Of a stretch of 5,250 nucleotides of DNA, positions 1 to 4,271 are shown piece by piece (positions within the stretch are counted from its first letter, which is position 1; every line of letters starts with the position of its first letter). The position numbers were made by a program, and so were the translations under genes. Below the pieces are notes generated by a model, which was not told the origin of the DNA, made no database searches, and worked only from the letters and a program-made list of their open reading frames with translations. This DNA is from Verrucomicrobiaceae bacterium (GTDB lineage: Bacteria > Verrucomicrobiota > Verrucomicrobiae > Verrucomicrobiales > Akkermansiaceae), in NCBI GenBank assembly GCA_003820635.1, contig RPOS01000252.1:1-5250 (forward strand), written 5' to 3'.

Positions 1-17
1 GGTCTAATCGTTAGACC
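1..17. repeat. Leader palindrome copy 1 (GGTCTAA-TCG-TTAGACC)
   Basis: Perfect inverted repeat with 7-bp arms and a 3-nt centre at the very start of the window, ending 3 nt before the AAGGAG Shine-Dalgarno of the first gene. It is the first of six copies of the same palindrome, each in front of a gene start. This copy lacks the second CACCCT/AGGGTG hairpin seen at four others. By analogy with copies 5 and 6, the TAA at 5-7 might be the stop codon of a gene lying upstream of the window, which cannot be checked here. Confidence 0.85.
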
Positions 18-31
18 TCAAAGGAGAAATC

Positions 32-376
32 ATGTTTTCACGAACTGTATGGCCATTTAAAAACATGCAAGTGGGCGAGAGCTGCACCATAGGCCCTGAA
101 CGCGCTGCGCGGGCTAAGACCTACTGCCACGTGTATGCGGCACAGGCAGGCAAGCGCATGACGTGGAAAACTGAGCGTGGGGGCAGTATCACCGTGACTA
201 GGCTGCCAGATCGCGCCACAACCCAGATAACCCTGACCGCAGACGAAGCAAGAGTACTGAAGGAGCTCTTCCCGAGCGCGGCAAGGCTGCGAGAGTTCTG
301 CCGAATTATGGCCGGCAAGGTGAAGGCAACAGAGCTGCCGAACGGGTATATTAAACTAGAGAAAAGAACAGAATGA
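32..376 (+). CDS. Small phage protein of unknown function (114 aa)
   Basis: The ATG at 32 follows a strong Shine-Dalgarno AAGGAG at 21-26, spaced 5 nt, so the start is secure. The product is basic, with no signal peptide or membrane segment. Its N-terminal part (WPFKNMQVGESCTI, then a Tyr/Ala/Lys-rich stretch and an aromatic/basic beta-like segment around residues 42-58) resembles small phage proteins of the form 'WPF..M.VGeSF......a...a..yg...gkkf..r....g..v.R', whose function is unknown. Residues 67-96 look helical (LTADEARVLKELF, ARLREFCRIM). The gene is preceded by leader palindrome copy 1 and closed 30 nt downstream by a strong intrinsic terminator, so it is the last gene of its transcript. 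Function is not assigned; the coding call is firm. Confidence 0.85.
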   Translation: MFSRTVWPFKNMQVGESCTIGPERAARAKTYCHVYAAQAGKRMTWKTERGGSITVTRLPDRATTQITLTADEARVLKELFPSAARLREFCRIMAGKVKATELPNGYIKLEKRTE

Positions 377-405
377 GTGTAACGCGTGTAACGTTTTGAG
401 GCACT

Positions 406-436
406 CCTGTAACGTGAAAACGTTACAGGTTTTCTT
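406..436 (+). terminator. Intrinsic (rho-independent) terminator
   Basis: A perfect 10-bp stem CCTGTAACGT (406-415) / ACGTTACAGG (420-429) closed by a GAAA tetraloop is followed at once by TTTTCTT (430-436). It lies 30 nt after the stop codon of the first gene and should end that transcript. The stem carries one TGTAACG motif in each orientation, so the site may also belong to the TGTAACG array of this region. Confidence 0.88.
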
Positions 437-460
437 ATAGTGCAAGTGACTGATTTAACA

Positions 461-474
461 GAGAGAGAGAGAGA
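461..474. repeat. (GA)7 simple repeat
   Basis: Seven tandem GA dinucleotides directly followed by an AT-rich stretch (475-490). This is a slippage-prone tract in non-coding DNA; no function is assigned. Confidence 0.8.
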
Positions 475-596
475 TAAATTAATTATTTGTTAGTAGTTGT
501 AGCGCTGTTACGCTGTTTTTGGGGAGTGCGGCTGGGAAATTCCTTTTTCCCCCTTTCCTTGCTGGTTATAGAACATATCTTTCCGTGTTTTCGCTG

Positions 597-628
597 AAAA
601 GGGCTCCGGCAGCCACCCACCCTTTTTT
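597..628 (+). terminator. Possible weak terminator
   Basis: AAAAGGG (597-603) can pair with CCCTTTT (620-626), and the T-run continues to 628. The 16-nt interior (CTCCGGCAG...) could add a short inner CT/AG pairing. The A-run/T-run layout would work on either strand. There is no gene directly upstream on the + strand, so its role is unclear; a chance structure is quite possible. Confidence 0.3.
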
Positions 629-822
629 GGCGTAACGTCACATCGATACCCCGTTGATTCTAAAGGCTTTTTAGACTAAGTGCGTAACCTATATTTTTTC
701 AAGTCATTGATTTTAGGCAACAAAAAAGTGACGCTGTAACGTTTTTTTGGTTATAAAGTACTACGAGATTCTTTCATAACTATCTTCACCTTGTTCATAA
801 TACTTCCCACTTACCCCTATAC

Positions 823-851
823 TTGACAAACACGCCACCGTGTGATATACT
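823..851 (+). promoter_or_regulatory. Sigma70-type promoter for the HTH gene
   Basis: A consensus -35 box TTGACA (823-828), a 17-bp spacer and a -10 box TATACT (846-851), preceded by TG at 843-844 (extended -10). Transcription should begin near 858. The resulting leader of about 85 nt contains leader palindrome copy 2, its second hairpin and the Shine-Dalgarno of the HTH gene. The sequence around the -35 box (TACTTGACAAA) is identical to that of the promoter at 1277, pointing to shared ancestry or shared regulation. Confidence 0.88.
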
Positions 852-894
852 TGTATCTTGCTTCGTACGTATTTATCCTAGTATTATCCCCTCC

Positions 895-926
895 GGTCTA
901 ACGATTAGACCACCCTGTATAGGGTG
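895..926. repeat. Leader element copy 2: palindrome plus second hairpin
   Basis: The palindrome GGTCTAA-CGA-TTAGACC (895-911) is directly joined, sharing base 911, to the hairpin CACCCT-GTAT-AGGGTG (911-916 / 921-926). The Shine-Dalgarno AAGGAC (932-937) follows 5 nt later and the HTH gene starts at 943. Because the element is downstream of the promoter at 823, it is transcribed and would form two stacked hairpins in the mRNA leader. Confidence 0.88.
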
Positions 927-942
927 CACAAAAGGACTCAAG

Positions 943-1287
943 ATGACCCCCAACCTCAAGCTTGAACTGTTGCCGACTCTCGACGGTTTACCTTTACCCC
1001 TACAATATATAGAAGGCGTGCGTTATGTCATGCTGACAGGCCGCCTCTACCCGCTAGCGGAGTTTGTTGCCACTCTCCAGCACTACTCCAACCCCGAGGA
1101 CATGCCCACCCTCTCGCTTGCCACCCTACCCACGGCCACGCGGGACCAAGATATTTACAAGCGCGTCACGTACGAGGGCCAGAGCATGGCGAAGGCTGGT
1201 GCCGTGCATGGCCTATCCCGCCAACGCGTTAAGCAGATCATTGACCACCTACGGGCCACCGCTGTAGCCCACCTACTTGACAAATAG
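943..1287 (+). CDS. Small helix-turn-helix DNA-binding protein (114 aa)
   Basis: The ATG at 943 has the Shine-Dalgarno AAGGAC at 932-937. A longer frame from TTG at 823 is not used, because that TTG is the -35 box of the promoter. The product ends in a clear helix-turn-helix at about residues 81-103, with AKAGAVHGLSRQRVKQIIDHL. The GLSRQRVKQI recognition part closely resembles the GVSRERVRQI of sigma-70 region 4 and related HTH proteins such as TrfB/KorA-type repressors. No sigma region 2 and no enzymatic domain are present, so it is probably a stand-alone phage transcriptional regulator. It sits behind its own strong promoter and leader element and directly upstream of a second strong promoter whose -35 box lies inside its last codons, so regulation of one or both promoters is plausible (inference). 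Target and sign of regulation are unknown. Confidence 0.85.
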   Translation: MTPNLKLELLPTLDGLPLPLQYIEGVRYVMLTGRLYPLAEFVATLQHYSNPEDMPTLSLATLPTATRDQDIYKRVTYEGQSMAKAGAVHGLSRQRVKQIIDHLRATAVAHLLDK

Positions 1288-1305
1288 GCTAGTATATGAT
1301 ATAAT
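1277..1305 (+). promoter_or_regulatory. Consensus sigma70 promoter for the 257-aa gene
   Basis: TTGACA (1277-1282), a 17-bp spacer and TATAAT (1300-1305) with TG at 1297-1298: a perfect -35 and -10 with an extended -10. The -35 box lies within the last codons of the HTH gene, whose stop is at 1285-1287. Start is expected near 1312. It should drive the 257-aa gene and probably the AAA+ ATPase gene. A promoter this strong is likely to be held in check by a repressor; the inverted repeat at 1310-1323 covers the expected start point. Confidence 0.92.
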
Positions 1306-1309
1306 ACAT

Positions 1310-1323
1310 ACTCAATACTGAGT
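1310..1323. promoter_or_regulatory. Operator-like inverted repeat at the transcription start
   Basis: ACTCA-ATAC-TGAGT, with 5-bp arms, lies over the expected start site of the promoter at 1277-1305. The position suits a repressor operator, but the arms are short and no second copy is present at the promoter at 823, so this is tentative. Confidence 0.35.
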
Positions 1324-1340
1324 TCTCGACCACAACCCAG

Positions 1341-1358
1341 CCGCCTATTGCTAGGCGG
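1341..1358 (+). repeat. Extra GC-rich hairpin in the 257-aa gene leader
   Basis: CCGCCTA (1341-1347) and TAGGCGG (1352-1358) form a perfect 7-bp stem with loop TTGC. Its last two bases are the first two of leader palindrome copy 3, so the two structures compete for these bases. No T-run follows, so it is not an ordinary terminator. It is absent from the other leader copies. Confidence 0.6.
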
Positions 1359-1389
1359 TCTAACAGTTAGACCCACCCTGCATAGGGTG
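1357..1389. repeat. Leader element copy 3: palindrome plus second hairpin
   Basis: The longest palindrome copy, GGTCTAAC-A-GTTAGACC (1357-1373, 8-bp arms), is directly followed by CACCCT-GCAT-AGGGTG (1374-1389). The loop of the second hairpin differs by one base from the other copies (GCAT for GTAT) while both arms are unchanged. The Shine-Dalgarno AAGGACACA is at 1399-1407, before the ATG at 1410. Confidence 0.88.
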
Positions 1390-1409
1390 ACCACTACTAA
1401 GGACACATC

Positions 1410-2183
1410 ATGACATTGCCCACTGCATACGACTTACTTGCCGCCCACTACGACAAACACAAATACAAGCGAGGTGCCTACGTAGGCTCCGCCCCGCTAG
1501 ACGCTCACAAACGACGCAAGACAAACCAGCGCGTGACCGTCAGCCCTCTGTGTGCAGAGGTCGTGTGCCACAAAACCCCCATCCTTCGAGCCTATCCCGA
1601 CGGTCGAGTGCAGCTCGACGCCAGCTCGTGGCGCACTAACGTCACCAAGGACACGCTCAACAGCGCCCTCGCACGTATCAAACTGCCGTCTCGAATCTAT
1701 TCACACAAGCGGTTCGGACTCAGCCAGTGGCACCTGTACAGCCCCACCCACGGCCACTACGCCTTTTACGATGGGATGTATCTCAACCAACACGGCACAC
1801 CCCGTCGATCCCTTCCGTTCAAGCGCAGGTGTATCGACACCACCCAATCCCGACCCTTCGCCGCTTCTGCACGGGAGTTCCGCTCAGTGTTCCCTGTGCT
1901 GCACGCTGGGGTGCCCGACACTAAAGACGCTGCCGCTGCCAACGATACGCAACAGCTCTATTACCAGCACAAGCTATATGACTCCCGAGCTGTTGCCCTT
2001 GCTATCACCACTCAGCCTGAGCTGTGGCCTGCCGTTGTTGCCGCGTACAGTCAACTATCTATTCACATCATGTGGCAACAGCGCAAGCTGCCAGCCAAGG
2101 ACACCCTCAACCACATCCTCACTAAAGCCAAGGAGCACATGTACCACACGATAGAAACCCTCGTCACTCACATCCCTGCCTGA
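1410..2183 (+). CDS. Phage protein of unknown function (257 aa), His-rich and basic
   Basis: The ATG at 1410 is preceded by AAGGACACA (1399-1407). The protein is basic and rich in His, Lys and Tyr, without signal peptide or membrane segment. Residues 51-82 (VVCHKTPILRAYPDGRVQLDASSWRTNVTKDTLN, broken here as V51-K55, Y62-D70 and W74-N84) match the pattern 'h.T.iv.y..DG...L...gWrT..Tk.rin' that recurs in phage and bacterial proteins of unknown function. As in that group, a W-L-Y segment and FYDGMYL (residues 119-125) follow. The C-terminal third is mostly helical. The gene has its own strong promoter and leader element, and is followed by the ATPase gene 65 nt downstream. Coding is firm; no biochemical role is proposed. 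Confidence 0.85.
   Translation: MTLPTAYDLLAAHYDKHKYKRGAYVGSAPLDAHKRRKTNQRVTVSPLCAEVVCHKTPILRAYPDGRVQLDASSWRTNVTKDTLNSALARIKLPSRIYSHKRFGLSQWHLYSPTHGHYAFYDGMYLNQHGTPRRSLPFKRRCIDTTQSRPFAASAREFRSVFPVLHAGVPDTKDAAAANDTQQLYYQHKLYDSRAVALAITTQPELWPAVVAAYSQLSIHIMWQQRKLPAKDTLNHILTKAKEHMYHTIETLVTHIPA
2048..2068 (+). repeat. 21-bp direct repeat, copy within the 257-aa gene
   Basis: A 21-bp sequence starting CAGTCAACTATC lies inside codons 213-220 of the 257-aa gene and recurs without mismatch at 2200-2220, in the spacer after this gene. The copies are 152 bp apart. Only the copy here is coding (it encodes SQLSIHI), so the intergenic one is likely derived from it. Confidence 0.9.
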
Positions 2184-2198
2184 GTCTAACCGTTAGAC
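2184..2198. repeat. Leader palindrome copy 4 (GTCTAAC-C-GTTAGAC)
   Basis: A perfect palindrome with 7-bp arms begins at the base after the TGA stop (2181-2183) of the 257-aa gene. The second hairpin expected after GACCC is missing; in its place stands the repeat-bearing stretch at 2200-2230. The Shine-Dalgarno AAGGACACA (2238-2246) of the ATPase gene is retained. Confidence 0.87.
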
Positions 2199-2199
2199 C

Positions 2200-2232
2200 C
2201 AGTCAACTATCTATTCACATATCTATTCATCA
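2200..2232 (+). repeat. 21-bp repeat copy and 12-bp near-tandem repeat replacing the second hairpin
   Basis: Positions 2200-2220 are identical to 2048-2068 of the upstream gene. The 12-mer at 2209-2220 (ATCTATTCACAT) is then imperfectly repeated at 2221-2232 (ATCTATTCATCA; first nine bases identical). The stretch occupies the place of the CACCCT/AGGGTG hairpin and forms no comparable stem. Confidence 0.85.
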
Positions 2233-2248
2233 CCACTAAGGACACACC

Positions 2249-2956
2249 ATGAAAGTCACACTGCAACAAGCTGCCACCCTCGTGCAGACCTGCGGACACA
2301 CCAATACGTTCCTCCTGCGCGGTGCCCCGGGCATCGGCAAATCGAGCATCCTCACGTCCCTTGCACGTCACATGCCGGACTACCACCCTGCGTACATCGA
2401 CTGCGCTAACCTAGACCTAGGCGACCTCGGGCTGCCTATCATTGACCGACCTGCCCACGCCATACCCACCACGACCTACGCCCCGAACGTACGGTTCGGT
2501 GCACACCAGCCACGCCCCGTGCTTATCATGCTCGACGAGCTGGGCAAGGCGTCCCGGCCGGTGCTTAACATGCTGTTGCCGGTCATCCTCGAGCGCAGGC
2601 TAGGCGACCATCCCCTGCCCCCGGGCTCTATAGTCTTTGCCACGACTAACCTCGACACTGACGGCGTGGGAGATAACATCCCGGCTCATGCGTACAACCG
2701 CATGACTGTGCTGCCTATTGCCAACCCCACGGCAGAGGAGTGGATCAACTGGGCCACATCCTCCCCTCACAACGCCATCGCAGCAGAGGTGCTGGCCTTC
2801 GCCCAAGAATATTCCCAAGTGTTCGAGTGTTATGCCGACGACCCCACGACCAAGAACCCGTACATATTCAACCCCCTAACAACCAGACCCGTGCCTTCTG
2901 TAGCCCTCGGTCTCTCGCTCATGCCTCACACATCATCACGCATCGCCACACGCTAG
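2249..2956 (+). CDS. MoxR-like AAA+ ATPase, N-terminal part (frame broken near 2872)
   Basis: The ATG at 2249 follows AAGGACACA (2238-2246). The AAA+ core is complete: Walker A GAPGIGKS (residues 25-32), Walker B VLIMLDE (91-97), sensor 1 ATTN (131-134) and a probable arginine finger R151 in AYNRM. Proteins of this MoxR/AAA_5 type remodel or activate partner proteins using ATP, often together with a VWA-domain protein; none is seen here. The frame is good to about YIFNP (residue 209) at 2873. The remaining 26 residues do not resemble the family, while the expected C-terminal half continues in the -1 frame (see 2875-3312). Restoring one base in the C-run at 2872-2876 would give one protein of about 354 aa, a normal size for this group. 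Either a sequencing error, a real mutation, or a translational frameshift explains this. Confidence 0.85.
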   Translation: MKVTLQQAATLVQTCGHTNTFLLRGAPGIGKSSILTSLARHMPDYHPAYIDCANLDLGDLGLPIIDRPAHAIPTTTYAPNVRFGAHQPRPVLIMLDELGKASRPVLNMLLPVILERRLGDHPLPPGSIVFATTNLDTDGVGDNIPAHAYNRMTVLPIANPTAEEWINWATSSPHNAIAAEVLAFAQEYSQVFECYADDPTTKNPYIFNPLTTRPVPSVALGLSLMPHTSSRIATR

Positions 2957-3312
2957 GCGAAGCTACACTACCTGCCCTGATTGGCACCGTGGGTGAGTCT
3001 GCTGCCCGCGACATGGACGCCCTGCTGCGGCTGTCTGACAAGCTGCCGCCCACCGAGACTATTACCGAGCACCCGGACACTGCCCCACTGCCCCCGGACA
3101 CGGCCAGTTACTTTATCTTGGCCTTCAGGCTGGCGATGGACACGACCCGCACGACTATCGCCCCTGTCATGACGTATATCAACCGATGGGAGTCGTTCGA
3201 GGCACGTGCGCTGTACATCACCACCGTGGCGGGCAACCGTGACAAGGCCCCGATGGCCTGTGCCGACTCGCTGTTCCGGCGTGCAGCGTCGGATATGGGC
3301 AAGTACTTCTAA
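2875..3312 (+). CDS. MoxR-like AAA+ ATPase, C-terminal part in the shifted frame
   Basis: This is the continuation of the ATPase at 2249, read one base back. From 2875 the frame gives PNNQTRAFCSPRSL, then ASHII, LIGTVGESAARDM, LPPTETI and EARALYITTVAG up to the TAA at 3310-3312. The SPRSL segment (sensor-2-like Arg) and the IGTVGEsAARD segment are typical of the C-terminal helical lid of phage and bacterial MoxR-like ATPases. The frame has no credible start with a ribosome binding site at its beginning, so it is not an independent gene; a GTG at 2740 opens the frame but falls inside the AAA+ core. The stop codon lies within leader palindrome copy 5. Without frame correction the product would lack its lid domain and probably be inactive. 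Confidence 0.78.
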   Translation, partial: PNNQTRAFCSPRSLAHASHIITHRHTLGEATLPALIGTVGESAARDMDALLRLSDKLPPTETITEHPDTAPLPPDTASYFILAFRLAMDTTRTTIAPVMTYINRWESFEARALYITTVAGNRDKAPMACADSLFRRAASDMGKYF

Positions 3313-3338
3313 CCGTTAGACCCACCCTGTATAGGGTG
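3308..3338. repeat. Leader element copy 5, containing the ATPase stop codon
   Basis: TCTAAC-C-GTTAGA (3308-3320) is followed by CACCCT-GTAT-AGGGTG (3323-3338). The TAA at 3310-3312 is the stop codon of the ATPase frame, so gene end and element coincide. The element precedes the six-gene operon that starts at 3358. Confidence 0.87.
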
Positions 3339-3357
3339 CACCAGCATGGAGACCACT

Positions 3358-3639
3358 ATGACACAACACACACCCGGGCCGTGGCACGTCGGCGTTAAAC
3401 AAGCTGAAAAGATCATTTACGACGCTAGCGGCTGGGCAGTGGCGAATGCCACGGTCTACCACGGCGAGAATGATGCAAAAGCAAACGCTCGCTTGATCGC
3501 CGCTGCGCCTGACTTGTTGGAGGCGCTGAAAACGCTGCAAAGCATGGCGTCTACGTTTCCAAACGAACTTCACAAAGATCATCCGGATGTAGTCGCAGCC
3601 CGTGCCGCCATTGCCCGAGCAACAGGAGATAACCAATGA
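3358..3639 (+). CDS. HTPGPW-type small phage protein (93 aa)
   Basis: The ATG at 3358 is chosen over the one at 3346 because GGAG (3348-3351) lies 6 nt before it, whereas 3346 has no ribosome binding site. The protein opens MTQHTPGPW and carries NARLIAAAPDLLEALKTL at residues 43-60, two marks of a very common family of small phage/prophage proteins of unknown function. The layout is a short beta-rich N-terminal half and a helical C-terminal half ending in VVAARAAIARATG. No catalytic motif or membrane segment is seen. It is the first gene of a six-gene overlapping operon behind leader element copy 5; its stop overlaps the next start by 4 nt. A later gene (4038) carries a related C-terminal module. 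Confidence 0.88.
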   Translation: MTQHTPGPWHVGVKQAEKIIYDASGWAVANATVYHGENDAKANARLIAAAPDLLEALKTLQSMASTFPNELHKDHPDVVAARAAIARATGDNQ

Positions 3640-3860
3640 ACTTAATCGAAGAGGCCACGATAGGCCAGCACTACATCTGCCCCGTGGAGTACGGCGACGT
3701 GACCGGACTGACTGATCACGAGGAGGCCCAGCTCAACCAATGGCTAGCCCACTACCCCGGCGCCACGTTCGTATTCGGAGATGAGGATGAGTTCGCCCGG
3801 TGTGAGATCACCGGGCTAATGGGTAACTGTGTGAAGGTGAAGATATATGAAAGCGCATGA
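3636..3860 (+). CDS. Small acidic phage protein with YGD motif (74 aa)
   Basis: The ATG at 3636 overlaps the preceding stop (ATGA), with AGGAG at 3624-3628 as ribosome binding site. The product is strongly acidic. Residues 13-29 (YICPVEYGDVTGLTDHE) match the 'C..EYGD.tGL.d.E' pattern of small uncharacterised phage proteins, possibly the group called DUF6926, though I cannot confirm the family assignment. Then follow an E/Q-rich helix (residues 29-39), FGDEDEFARCEITGL and a beta-like end (CVKVKIYE). Function is unknown. The gene is translationally coupled to its neighbours and overlaps the next one by 14 nt. Confidence 0.82.
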   Translation: MNLIEEATIGQHYICPVEYGDVTGLTDHEEAQLNQWLAHYPGATFVFGDEDEFARCEITGLMGNCVKVKIYESA

Positions 3861-4041
3861 ACGAATGCTCTACACGGCTTTTTTTGTAATGTTAGCTGCG
3901 CATGTGGGCCTTTTAGCCCTATGGATAACAAATGGGGCAAGCCTGCTCGTGATGTCACTAAACACTGCGCTTTCTGGCCTTGTTGGTTTCACCTGCGCTG
4001 TTGTTGTTGATTATTGGAAACGTAACCGGAGATCAATATGA
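3847..4041 (+). CDS. Small two-helix membrane protein (64 aa)
   Basis: The ATG at 3847 overlaps the end of the preceding gene by 14 nt; an AGGTGA (3834-3839) serves as ribosome binding site. Two hydrophobic segments, about residues 9-27 (YTAFFVMLAAHVGLLALWI) and 32-55, are separated by a short NGAS turn and followed by a basic tail (YWKRNRRSI). The positive tail and short turn suggest both ends in the cytoplasm. A holin has a similar plan, but there is no endolysin or spanin gene nearby and the neighbours are accessory genes, so a lysis role is not supported. Function is unknown. It begins MKAHE, like the gene at 4268. Confidence 0.8.
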   Translation: MKAHERMLYTAFFVMLAAHVGLLALWITNGASLLVMSLNTALSGLVGFTCAVVVDYWKRNRRSI

Positions 4042-4271
4042 AACCCAAGTGTGACTGCCTTAATTTCTGCGGTGACGACCCGCACATCGACAAGGGGCTG
4101 GTGCGACCGTGCCCGACCTTCCAGCAGGAGACGGCTAGGAAGCGATTGCACGACGCAGCACCTGACCTGCTCGCCTCGTGCAAGGAGTTGATTAACTGTG
4201 CTGACCATAACCGGGACATGGCCGAGATACGTAGGGCGCGTGCAGTAATACGTCAAGTGGAGGGGAAATGA
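4038..4271 (+). CDS. Small Cys-rich phage protein with APDLL module (77 aa)
   Basis: The ATG at 4038 overlaps the preceding stop (ATGA), with GGAG at 4028-4031 as ribosome binding site. The N-terminal part has Cys at 5, 7, 11 and 25 (KCDCLNFCGDDPHIDKG, then RPCP) plus His16, which could bind a metal, though no standard zinc-finger spacing is present. Residues 36-52 (RLHDAAPDLLASCKELI) and the end (RRARAVIRQVEG) align by eye with RLIAAAPDLLEALKTL and AARAAIARATG of the first gene of this operon, so the two share a C-terminal helical module. Function is unknown. Coupled to both neighbours by 4-nt overlaps. Confidence 0.82.
   Translation: MKPKCDCLNFCGDDPHIDKGLVRPCPTFQQETARKRLHDAAPDLLASCKELINCADHNRDMAEIRRARAVIRQVEGK

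Larger units (their letters stand above)
377..742. repeat. Scattered TGTAACG / CGTAAC motif array in non-coding DNA
   Basis: Eight occurrences of a GTAAC-centred motif lie in about 365 bp of gene-free DNA. Direct copies are at 378-384, 387-393 and 408-414 (TGTAACG), 631-637 (CGTAACG), 683-688 (CGTAAC) and 735-741 (TGTAACG). Inverted copies are at 421-427 (CGTTACA) and 507-512 (GTTACG). Several are next to a T-tract ending in GG (513-522, 623-630, 742-750). The first two are spaced 9 bp; the others are irregular. Such an array suggests binding sites for a regulator or a replication initiator, but no partner protein can be named. Confidence 0.5.
437..822. other. Gene-free, AT-rich intergenic control region
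   Basis: No reading frame with a credible start and ribosome binding site is seen on either strand between the terminator and the promoter at 823. Besides the GTAAC motifs it holds a (GA)7 run at 461-474, an AT stretch just after it, several T-tracts (516-520, 623-628, 695-700, 742-748), a weak terminator-like structure at 597-628 and a degenerate TCTAA/TTAGA palindrome at 659-675. AT-rich DNA with repeated motifs between two transcription units is compatible with a regulatory region or a replication origin; the sequence does not decide between them. Confidence 0.55.

Noticed and set aside
373..399. Eight-codon frame (MSVTRVTF) starting in the stop of the first gene and ending 6 nt before the terminator
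   Set aside because: Looks like a leader peptide in position, but it has no clear ribosome binding site and no regulatory codon run; chance is likely.
895..926. Hairpin promoters of a phage N4-type virion RNA polymerase
   Set aside because: Short stem with a 3-nt centre recalls that class, but clear sigma70 promoters lie upstream of two copies and no such polymerase is visible; not supported.
823..942. Longer N-terminal extension of the HTH protein from TTG at 823
   Set aside because: The TTG is part of the -35 box, has no ribosome binding site, and the stretch contains the promoter and leader hairpins; the ATG at 943 has AAGGAC.
1552..2154. 200-aa open frame overlapping the 257-aa gene
   Set aside because: No ribosome binding site; Ser/Thr/Pro-rich translation typical of a shadow frame in C-rich DNA; the 257-aa frame has a recognisable motif pattern and proper start.
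2740..3312. Independent 190-aa gene starting at GTG 2740
   Set aside because: The start lies inside the ATPase core without a usable ribosome binding site; the first 45 residues are a shadow and only the part from about 2875 is the ATPase C-terminus.
3316..3636. 106-aa frame on the - strand opposite the HTPGPW gene
   Set aside because: Shadow of a gene with clear family marks; no ribosome binding site or neighbour support on the - strand.
3847..4041. Holin
   Set aside because: Two membrane segments and a basic tail fit the plan, but no lysis genes are near and the neighbours are accessory genes; kept as an unassigned membrane protein.
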